The notes beneath the pieces were generated by a model. That model worked only from the letters and a program-made list of their open reading frames with translations. It was not told the DNA's origin and made no database searches. From an uncultured Gemmatimonadota bacterium (GTDB lineage Bacteria; Gemmatimonadota; Gemmatimonadetes; Gemmatimonadales; Gemmatimonadaceae), in NCBI GenBank assembly GCA_946479995.1, contig CAMLIU010000015.1:1-12357 (forward strand): DNA of 12,357 nucleotides, read 5' to 3'. Numbering within the stretch: position 1 is the first letter of the stretch; the number at the start of each line of letters is the position of its first letter. This document shows, in pieces, positions 6,779 through 12,357 of this stretch. The position numbers were made by a program, and so were the translations under genes.

Positions 6779-7675
6779 ATGTCCGCGCTTCGTATTTCCG
6801 CCCCCGTCGCCGACGCCATCGCCGCCCGCCGCCCCGTGGTCGCGCTCGAGAGCTCGGTGCTCGCGCAGGGGCTCCCGATCCCGGCCAACCGCGAGGCAGC
6901 CACCCGGATGAACGCAGCGGTGGAAGGCGCCGGCGCCCTGCCCGCCATCACCGCCGTCGTGCGCGGTCAGCTCTCCGTGGGCCTGGAAGGCGAGGACCTC
7001 GAGCGCTTCCTGAACCGCGAGGGCGTCCGGAAGGTTTCGGCGCGTGACCTCGCCGTGGCCTGCGTCCAGAAGGCCGATGGTGCCACTACGGTGGCGGCAT
7101 CGTTGTGCATTGCTGGCGCAGCTGGTCTGGCCGTGTTCGCCACAGGCGGGATCGGCGGCGTCCATCGGAACGCGCCCTTCGACGAGTCCGCGGACCTCGC
7201 CGAGCTGGCGCGCACGCCGATGGTGGTCGTCTGCGCGGGCGCCAAGTCGATCCTCGACCTCCCCGCCACCCTCGAGCGACTGGAAACCCTGGGCGTGACG
7301 GTGGTCGGCTACCGGACCAACGAGATGCCTGGCTTCTTCACGACCACCACCGGCCTGCGGCTCACCGCCCGCGCCGAAACTCCGGGAGAGGTAGCGCGGA
7401 TCCACCGGGCCTCGCGGGAGCTGGGGCGTCCGCAGGCGACGCTGGTGGTCCAGCCCCCGCCCGCCGAGCTCGCCCTCCCCACCGAGCTCGTGGATGGGGC
7501 GGTCGTTACGGCGCTCGAGGAGGCGCGTCGCTCAGGTATCAGGGGCGCCGCTGTCACCCCGTTCCTCCTTGCAGCAGTGGAGCGAGCCACCGGCGGCCGT
7601 TCGCTGGCGACGAATCTCGGCCTGCTGGAGGCGAATGCGAAGCTGGCGGGAGAAGTGGCAGTGGAGCTCGGATAG
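6779..7675 (+). CDS. psuG: Pseudouridine-5'-phosphate glycosidase
   Basis: PsuG cleaves the C-C glycosidic bond of pseudouridine 5'-phosphate to uracil and ribose 5-phosphate, salvaging RNA breakdown products in the cytoplasm. The 298-residue length is close to the E. coli enzyme. Seen: VVALESSVLAQGLPIPAN (20-37) with the conserved Glu24, KVSARDLA (85-92), DGATTVAAS (100-108), VFATGGIGGVHR (119-130), and VVCAGAKSILDLP (150-162), where Lys156 matches the Schiff-base lysine of the family. The start is the ATG at 6779, because the protein then begins directly with the family N-terminus; an in-frame ATG at 6716 would add 21 unrelated residues. The usual partner, pseudouridine kinase PsuK, is not in the window, so it must be elsewhere or absent. 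The stop codon overlaps the first copy of an 8-bp tandem repeat by one base. Confidence 0.96.
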   Translation: MSALRISAPVADAIAARRPVVALESSVLAQGLPIPANREAATRMNAAVEGAGALPAITAVVRGQLSVGLEGEDLERFLNREGVRKVSARDLAVACVQKADGATTVAASLCIAGAAGLAVFATGGIGGVHRNAPFDESADLAELARTPMVVVCAGAKSILDLPATLERLETLGVTVVGYRTNEMPGFFTTTTGLRLTARAETPGEVARIHRASRELGRPQATLVVQPPPAELALPTELVDGAVVTALEEARRSGIRGAAVTPFLLAAVERATGGRSLATNLGLLEANAKLAGEVAVELG

Positions 7676-7730
7676 CCAGAAGGCCAGAAGGCCAGAAGGC
7701 CAGAAGGCCAGAAGGCCAGAAGGCCAGAAG
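7675..7730. repeat. Seven perfect tandem copies of the 8-bp unit GCCAGAAG
   Basis: Seven uninterrupted identical copies follow the psuG stop codon; the first G is the last base of that stop. Each unit junction makes GGCC-AGAA-GGCC, so the array can fold into small self-complementary hairpins and is a good substrate for slipped-strand mispairing. The unit length is not a multiple of three, but the array is outside both genes, so copy changes would alter spacing rather than reading frame. The rest of the 201-bp gap to 7876 holds a C-rich tract and a promoter. Confidence 0.98.
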
Positions 7731-7776
7731 CCCGTTCCCCACCTTCCCACCTTCCGACCATCCCACCGTCCGCCCC
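7731..7776 (-). other. C-rich tract with potential G-quadruplex on the minus strand
   Basis: Runs of three or four C at 7731-7733, 7737-7740, 7746-7748, 7762-7764 and 7773-7776 alternate with short spacers. The minus strand thus has five G3-G4 tracts with spacers of 3, 5, 13 and 8 nt. The strand bias begins right at the end of the 8-bp repeat array. Quadruplex formation is possible but one loop is long. Confidence 0.35.
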
Positions 7777-7812
7777 AACGGCCTGTCCCGTGCATTTCCT
7801 CCCGCACAGCCG

Positions 7813-7842
7813 TTGAACTTGTCGCTCTCCAAATGGTACAAT
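7813..7842 (+). promoter_or_regulatory. Sigma-70-type promoter for the TPR-ABC-M16 operon
   Basis: TTGAAC (7813-7818) and TACAAT (7837-7842) are spaced 18 bp apart. The -10 matches consensus at five of six positions and stands out in an A+T-richer patch. Transcription would begin near 7849, leaving a leader of about 28 nt that contains GGAGG (7862-7866), 10 bp before the ATG at 7877. This is the best promoter plus ribosome binding site in the window. Confidence 0.65.
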
Positions 7843-7876
7843 ACGGCAACCCTCACGAGCTGGAGGCCCAAGTAAC

Positions 7877-9043
7877 ATGCCCACCCCGTTCCTGAGCTCC
7901 GAAGAGTACGACGAGCGAGCCCACCAGCTCTACAACGAAGGCCAGTACGACGACGCCCTCACGGTGTTGCGGGAGGGTCTCGCGCTGTACCCCGCCTCGG
8001 TCGAGCTGCACATCGGTGTGGGCTACGCGCGCCTGGCGCGCGAGGAATATCCGTGGGCCCGCCGAAGCTTCGAGGAAGCGCTGGTGCTCGAGCCCGAGCA
8101 CGAGGATGCCCTGGCCGGACTCGGCGAGACGCTCCTCAAGTTCGGCCTCGAGGACGCCGCGCTCCGCTGTTTCCGTCGCACGCTCGAGCTCGGCTATGCC
8201 GACGACCTCGACCTGATGCTGCAGATCGGCCGCGCCCTCTTCCGCGAAGGGTCCACCCGCGAGCGCCGCGAGCTGTTCGCGGCCGCGCAGGAGTTCTTCG
8301 AGGTTGCCGCGCAGCAGGCGCCCGACAGCGCCGAGGCCATCGCCTGCATCGGCTACGCCCAGCATCGCCTGGGCGAGGACGACGCGGCCGTGGCCTCGCT
8401 GCGCCGCTCGCTGCAGGCCGACAACGAGCACGTGGAAGCGCGCATCTATCTCGCCAACATCCTCTACGATCGCGGCGACTACGACGCGTCGCTCTATCAC
8501 TTCGAGCGCACGAGCCCCGACGATCACTGGGACGAGCTGGGGATCTGGCGGCTGGTCGAGCTCAAGCGTGCCGCGCACAAGCTGGACGAGCACGATCCCG
8601 AGCTGAAGCCGTGGGAGGATCGCCTCGCGGAGCTGGGTGGCGAGGTGGACGACATCGACGAGCTGTTCCTCGAGGTGGACGGCGCGCTCGCTGCCGATGG
8701 CGACGTGGAGGTGGCGCGTGGGCAGCTGGAGCTGTTCGGCGGGCTGCTGTCCTCGCTCGTCGGGGACAAGACGGTGCAGGAACAGGTTTCCGACGCGGCG
8801 GTAGGCGAGACGCACACGGTGCTGACGCCCGAGGGCCAGCACCTCACCGGCTCATGGGAGGAGATCGTGCGCTCACTGCGCGACCGGGATGTGGAAGCGC
8901 TGCAGGATCGCTCGATGAGCGAGTTCATGGCGCGCGTGGCCAAGCGCACCTTCCGCGAAACGGGCGTGCGCGTGCCGCATCACGACGCGGAGCTGTTCCT
9001 CCGCGCCAGCGCTGACGCCGGACTGCTCCGCATCGTTCGATGA
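7877..9043 (+). CDS. Soluble TPR-repeat protein with a conserved-looking C-terminal domain
   Basis: The 388-residue protein has no signal peptide or membrane segment and should be cytoplasmic. Tetratricopeptide repeats are seen at about 10-41, 43-75, 76-108, 148-182 and 186-214, with the usual small and aromatic residues (ALTVLREGLALYP; ARRSFEEALVLEPEH; AVASLRRSLQADNEH). Such arrays bind partner proteins. An acidic linker follows (about 236-280, rich in Asp/Glu/Leu). The last 75 residues (about 314-388), from VLTPEGQ through SWEEIVRSLRD to LLRIVR, look like a separate folded domain that I cannot name. The ATG at 7877 has a GGAGG site 10 bp upstream and a good promoter. It is the first gene of a compact operon and overlaps the next by ATGA, so it may be a scaffold or adaptor for the membrane genes that follow. 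Confidence 0.9.
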   Translation: MPTPFLSSEEYDERAHQLYNEGQYDDALTVLREGLALYPASVELHIGVGYARLAREEYPWARRSFEEALVLEPEHEDALAGLGETLLKFGLEDAALRCFRRTLELGYADDLDLMLQIGRALFREGSTRERRELFAAAQEFFEVAAQQAPDSAEAIACIGYAQHRLGEDDAAVASLRRSLQADNEHVEARIYLANILYDRGDYDASLYHFERTSPDDHWDELGIWRLVELKRAAHKLDEHDPELKPWEDRLAELGGEVDDIDELFLEVDGALAADGDVEVARGQLELFGGLLSSLVGDKTVQEQVSDAAVGETHTVLTPEGQHLTGSWEEIVRSLRDRDVEALQDRSMSEFMARVAKRTFRETGVRVPHHDAELFLRASADAGLLRIVR

Positions 9044-10125
9044 GCGGCGCACAACGGGCCGCGCTGGAGGCACTGAATGCGGCGCGGCCCATCGTGGCGC
9101 GCCTGGACATCGGCAAGAACAGCGAGGATCTCGCGGCCGACCTGATCGAGTCCTGGAACGTCATCGAGACGGGACTGCGCTCGCTCGTCGGTGGGTCCGC
9201 GCTCACGGGACAGATGCTCATCCGGGAGCTGCGCCAGCGCCAGCTCCTCTCGTTGGAGCAGGCGAACGCGCTCGCCGAGTTCCATGCGGCGCGCGAGCGC
9301 GCGGCGCGCACCGACTACAAGCCGACGGCGAACGACGTGGCGGCGGCGCGGGACGCGTTCATCAAGCTGGAAGCGGGGATGCTCGGTGAAGCCGGCAGCT
9401 CGTTCGCGCCCGGCGCGGCGCGCGCGAGCGCGCCGCCCACGAGCTCCCGCGCCACCGTGCCGCTCGATACCGCACCGGCGACGCCGGTGGGTGCGACCGC
9501 CGCCGTGACTCCGGTGGCACGGGTGCGCCAGCCCTGGCTCCCCGTGCTCACCGCCGTGGTTCTGCTGCTCATCCTTGGCGGATTGGCCTGGTATGCGCTC
9601 GCGGCGCGCGGCGGCTCGAGCAAGTCCTACCAGGAAGGTGTGACGGCGTACAAGGAAGGTCGCCGCGAGGCGGCCGCGGGCGCCTTCATCAAGGCGACGA
9701 AGGACGACCCGAACGACCCGATGCCGCACGTCTACCTCGCGCGCATGGCGCGCGAGGCGGGAAATCTCGCCACCGCGCAGCAGGAAGCCGTGAAGGCGGT
9801 GCAGCTCGGTCCGAACAACGCGACTGCGCTCCGCGAGCTGGCGTCGGCGTCCTTCGCGCAGCAGAACTACGACGCCGCACGCCGGTTCTACATTCGCACG
9901 CTCGAGGTGGACGGCACCGACCGGCTCGCGCAGGGCTACCTCGGATGTTCGCTGGTGCGCCTCGGCCGCCTGGACGAGGGCGTGCGCTGGATCCAGCGTG
10001 CAGGAAATGGCCCGTGGACCGCGTGCGCGCCGGCTCCCGGCACCGTACCCGCGGCAACGATGCCGCCGGGGATGACGCCCTACGGCACCGCGCCGAACGC
10101 GACCCAGCCAATGGCACCGCGCTGA
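9040..10125 (+). CDS. Single-pass membrane protein with an extracytoplasmic TPR domain
   Basis: The 361-residue protein starts at ATG 9040, whose ATGA overlaps the previous stop. Residues 1-115 are mostly helical (VARLDIGKNSEDLAADLIES, then RELRQRQLLSLEQANALAEF) and probably cytoplasmic. Residues 118-160 are an Ala/Pro/Thr/Ser-rich linker. One membrane helix spans about 166-188 after basic RVRQP; by the positive-inside rule the C-terminus is outside the cytoplasm. TPR units follow at about 195-228, 229-262, 263-296 and 297-322, ending in a Pro/Met-rich tail with repeated PG/TP pairs (331-361). I do not recognise a named family. Position between a soluble TPR protein and an ABC ATPase suggests it helps assemble or regulate the transporter, or passes substrate on the periplasmic side. 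The stop is CTGA-overlapped by the next gene. Confidence 0.88.
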   Translation: MSGAQRAALEALNAARPIVARLDIGKNSEDLAADLIESWNVIETGLRSLVGGSALTGQMLIRELRQRQLLSLEQANALAEFHAARERAARTDYKPTANDVAAARDAFIKLEAGMLGEAGSSFAPGAARASAPPTSSRATVPLDTAPATPVGATAAVTPVARVRQPWLPVLTAVVLLLILGGLAWYALAARGGSSKSYQEGVTAYKEGRREAAAGAFIKATKDDPNDPMPHVYLARMAREAGNLATAQQEAVKAVQLGPNNATALRELASASFAQQNYDAARRFYIRTLEVDGTDRLAQGYLGCSLVRLGRLDEGVRWIQRAGNGPWTACAPAPGTVPAATMPPGMTPYGTAPNATQPMAPR

Positions 10126-11048
10126 TCCACTTCGATCGCGTCGGCAAGCGCTACCGGAGCTGGACCGGCCGCGAGGTCGTCGCGCTCGACGACCTGACCC
10201 TCGAGGTCCAGCCCGGCGAAGTGTTCGGGCTCGCCGGACCCAACGGCGCCGGCAAGAGCACGCTCATCTCGCTCCTGCTCGGCTTCCTTGGCCCCACCAC
10301 CGGCGAAGTGCGCATCCATGGGCTCTCGCCGCGCCGGTTCGTGGAGCACCACGGCGTCGGCTACCTGTCCGAGCTGGTGAACATCCCGCCGGCGTGGCGC
10401 GTTCATCAGGCCCTGCACCGCTACGCGCTGCTCGCCGGAGTACCGGCCCATGAGCTGCACTCGCGCATCGCGCGCGCGATCGCGCAGCTCGGGCTCGAGG
10501 AGCACCGGACCAAGCGCGTGCGCCAGCTGTCGAAGGGCAACCTCCAGCGCCTGGGCCTCGCACAGGCGCTGCTGCACGACGAGCAGGTGGTGGTGCTCGA
10601 CGAGCCGACGCACGGGCTGGATCCCGTATGGACGCAGCGCTTCCGGGACATCGTGCAGGAACTGCGTCGGGCGGACCGCATCGTCCTCATCGCGTCGCAC
10701 AACCTGGACGAGCTGGCGCGCCTCGCCGACCGCGTGGCGATCCTCGATCACGGTCGCCTGCAGCGCGTGGTGGCGATGCGCGGCGGCGACGCCGAGGCGC
10801 GCGAGCGCGCGCCGTACCGCCTCGTCATGGCGCGCGGCGGAGAGCTGGTGATCGAGCTGTTCCCGTTCGCGCGCCGGGTGGGTGGCGACGAGTACGAGCT
10901 CGCGGGTTCGACGGTGGAGGAGATCAATGCGGGGGTGGCAGCGCTGCTCGCGCGGGGTGCGCTGATCCGCGCGATGCATCCATCGCATTCGGCGCTCGAG
11001 GCGCAGTTCCGCGAGGCGGTGGGCGCGACGACGGAGCCGCGGTCGTGA
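10122..11048 (+). CDS. ABC transporter ATP-binding protein, probably starting at CTG
   Basis: This nucleotide-binding subunit should power the permease encoded next. With the CTG at 10122 as start it has 308 residues and begins MIHFDRVGKRY, the normal N-terminus for the family. Walker A GPNGAGKST is at 39-47, signature LSKGN at 136-140 (a variant common in ABC-2-type drug or cytochrome exporters), Walker B VVVLDEP at 156-162 with Glu161, D-loop HGLDP at 164-168, and switch His193. The Q-loop region reads GYLSEL. The C-terminal 85 residues are a regulatory extension. No ATG, GTG or TTG lies near this position. The nearest upstream starts in frame are GTG codons at 10014 and 10023 and an ATG at 9945, all deep in the previous gene and adding unrelated residues. 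CTGA overlaps the previous stop by 4 nt. The ATPase call is certain; the start codon is inferred. Confidence 0.92.
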   Translation: MIHFDRVGKRYRSWTGREVVALDDLTLEVQPGEVFGLAGPNGAGKSTLISLLLGFLGPTTGEVRIHGLSPRRFVEHHGVGYLSELVNIPPAWRVHQALHRYALLAGVPAHELHSRIARAIAQLGLEEHRTKRVRQLSKGNLQRLGLAQALLHDEQVVVLDEPTHGLDPVWTQRFRDIVQELRRADRIVLIASHNLDELARLADRVAILDHGRLQRVVAMRGGDAEARERAPYRLVMARGGELVIELFPFARRVGGDEYELAGSTVEEINAGVAALLARGALIRAMHPSHSALEAQFREAVGATTEPRS

Positions 11049-11881
11049 CAATGGCATGGAGGCTGGCCGGCCAGGGACCAACCACCGCGTCGCCCCGCCG
11101 CGCGCGGCTGGGACGCTACTCGTTCTGGCAGGTGCGCGACTACGTGTACAATCGCGGGCTGCCGACGGTGATCGTGGCGCTGCTGCTCGGCTACCTCGGC
11201 GTTTCCAGCGTGCTGGCCCGCCTTCGCTTACCAGATGCCCTGTCGCCGCAGCTGCTTGACACGTACGGCGGCAATGCCGATGCGGCGCGAGCGGCGCTGC
11301 GCCACGAACTGAGCATGGGGTTCATGTCGTCGTTCCTCGGCACGTTCGCCTTTCTCGGCGCCCTCTTTGCCATCAACGGCATCGTGTCGAACGACCGCAA
11401 GCTCGGCTTCTACCGGTTCCTGTTCGCGAAGCCGGTCATGCCGGCGGCGTACTACGGGAGCGAGTTCGTCGTCAACGGACTCTGCTTCATGACAATTTCG
11501 GTGGCGATCGCGCTCCTCTACGGAAGCATCGTCGAGCCGGTGCTGAGCGCCTCGTTCCTCATCGCGGTCGCGTCGGGTTACCTGTGCTACGCGGGGCTGG
11601 GTTTTGCCCTCTCCGCCCTCTCACGCTGGGATTGGCTCTCGCTCGTTGCGGTGGCGGGCGCGGCTGACGTGCTCTGGACGCTGTACGGCAGGTCTTCCAG
11701 TCCGCTCGCGGTCCTGCTTCGCCTGTTCCCGCCAGTCAACCGGACGTCGGCCATCTATTCCGCCGCGGCCAGCGGCATGCCCCTTCCATGGCAATCAGTG
11801 CTCTGGCTCGCCGGCTACGGCGCCATCGCCTTCATCGCCGGCCTCGCCATCCTTCGGCACCGCCGTCTCGCCTTCAACTAG
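11045..11881 (+). CDS. ABC-2-type transporter permease subunit
   Basis: The 278-residue protein has about six membrane helices (roughly 40-56, 92-114, 138-160, 166-192, 197-213, 250-270), matching ABC-2-type permeases that pair with an ATPase of the preceding type for export or membrane-linked work. Between helices 1 and 2 is a loop of about 35 residues. RKLGFYRFLFAKPV (118-131) is the usual cytoplasmic coupling region after helix 2. The start is GTG 11045, whose GTGA overlaps the ATPase stop; ATG 11051, two codons later, is the alternative. No drug- or polysaccharide-specific motif is visible, so the substrate is unknown. The M16 peptidase gene starts 4 nt after its stop, so the five genes should be one transcript. 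Confidence 0.87.
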   Translation: MTMAWRLAGQGPTTASPRRARLGRYSFWQVRDYVYNRGLPTVIVALLLGYLGVSSVLARLRLPDALSPQLLDTYGGNADAARAALRHELSMGFMSSFLGTFAFLGALFAINGIVSNDRKLGFYRFLFAKPVMPAAYYGSEFVVNGLCFMTISVAIALLYGSIVEPVLSASFLIAVASGYLCYAGLGFALSALSRWDWLSLVAVAGAADVLWTLYGRSSSPLAVLLRLFPPVNRTSAIYSAAASGMPLPWQSVLWLAGYGAIAFIAGLAILRHRRLAFN

Positions 11882-11885
11882 CTCG

Positions 11886-12357
11886 ATGTCAGCTCCGACC
11901 ATCGCCCCCGTGGCGCCCGTCCTGATCGATCCCGATTCCGTCCGCTGCACCGTGCTGCCGAACGGCCTCACCGTGCTCGTGCGTCGCGACCGCTCCGCCC
12001 CCGTCGTCGCCATCGTCACCTACGTGAGCGCCGGCTACTTCGACGAGACCGACGACGTGGTGGGCATCGCGCACGTGCTCGAGCACATGTTCTTCAAGGG
12101 GACGCCGACGCGCGGCGTGGGGGAGATCGCGCGCCAGACGAAGGCCGTGGGCGGCTACCTCAACGCCGCCACGATCTACGACCACACCAGCTACTACACG
12201 GTGCTGCCGGCGTCGAGCTTTGCCGCGGGGCTCGACGTGCAGTTCGACGCCTACGCCAACTCGCTGATCGACGCCGAGGAGCTGGCGCGCGAGCTGGAGG
12301 TCATCATCCAGGAGGCGAAGCGCAAGGCGGACAACCCGCCCGCCGTCGCCACCGAGA
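11886..12357 (+). CDS. M16 family zinc metallopeptidase, N-terminal 157 residues
   Basis: M16 (inverzincin) peptidases degrade peptides or unfolded segments. The HxxEH zinc motif is HVLEH at residues 63-67 (His63, catalytic Glu66, His67), inside the common block GIAHVLEHMFFKGTP. The third ligand is probably Glu143 in VIIQEAKRKADNP, 80 residues downstream as the family requires. ChVLPNGL-type and VSAGYFDE segments near 22-28 and 47-54 also match. No signal peptide is present at this start, so it would be cytoplasmic, unlike many secreted M16 members. The window ends inside the gene, so whether one or two M16 domains are encoded cannot be told. It begins 4 nt after the permease stop, so it is likely cotranscribed with the ABC genes. 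Its job might be to process or clear a peptide handled by the transporter, which is inference. Confidence 0.95.
   Translation, partial: MSAPTIAPVAPVLIDPDSVRCTVLPNGLTVLVRRDRSAPVVAIVTYVSAGYFDETDDVVGIAHVLEHMFFKGTPTRGVGEIARQTKAVGGYLNAATIYDHTSYYTVLPASSFAAGLDVQFDAYANSLIDAEELARELEVIIQEAKRKADNPPAVATE

Noticed and set aside
7675..7730. CRISPR array
   Set aside because: The units are 8 bp and directly abutting with no spacers, so this is a short tandem repeat.
7853..8842. Minus-strand open frame of 329 codons opposite the TPR gene
   Set aside because: Antisense shadow: the plus strand encodes recognisable TPR repeats with a promoter and Shine-Dalgarno, while this reading is biased to Val/Leu/Arg/His without domains.
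8053..9015. Plus-strand frame of 320 codons inside the TPR gene
   Set aside because: Extremely Arg/Gly/Ala-rich off-frame translation without motifs or start signals.
9945..10121. Upstream extension of the ABC ATPase to ATG 9945 or GTG 10023
   Set aside because: The added residues read as off-frame Arg-rich sequence inside the membrane TPR gene; the family N-terminus starts at the CTG at 10122.

Overview
The window is about two-thirds G+C and almost fully coding. It looks like a chromosomal segment of a free-living Gram-negative-type bacterium. The gene families (a patatin fused to a ferredoxin, a class A beta-lactamase-like lipoprotein, TPR proteins next to an ABC transporter and an M16 peptidase), several gene starts without a Shine-Dalgarno sequence, and the codon use suggest Gemmatimonadota. 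That assignment is inference; no rRNA or other marker gene is present.

Left part, minus strand (1-2414): three genes read leftward. They are a small secreted glycine-rich protein (2414-2040), a patatin-like lipid hydrolase with a C-terminal [4Fe-4S] ferredoxin module (1999-881), and the N-terminal 240 residues of aconitase (721 to beyond position 1). A hairpin after the patatin gene and a palindrome with a possible -10 box ahead of aconitase suggest that aconitase has its own promoter.

Middle part, plus strand (2652-7675): an APC-family amino acid permease, then a 150-bp element bounded by perfect 13-bp inverted repeats, then a kynureninase-like PLP enzyme, an 81-residue unknown protein, a class A beta-lactamase-like lipoprotein without a recognisable omega-loop Glu, and pseudouridine-5'-phosphate glycosidase (psuG). 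The permease and the PLP enzyme could act together in amino acid use, but the inverted-repeat element separates them.

Between psuG and the next operon (7676-7876) lie seven perfect copies of an 8-bp unit, a C-rich tract that could form a G-quadruplex on the minus strand, and a good sigma-70-type promoter.

Right part, plus strand (7877 to the end): a tightly packed operon of a soluble TPR protein, a single-pass membrane TPR protein, an ABC ATPase, a six-helix ABC permease and an M16 zinc peptidase cut by the window end. The first three junctions are 4-nt NTGA overlaps using ATG, CTG and GTG starts in turn, which implies translational coupling. The set looks like a membrane transport or proteolysis module whose substrate is unknown. 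It is the best candidate here for an undescribed system, although each part belongs to a known superfamily.
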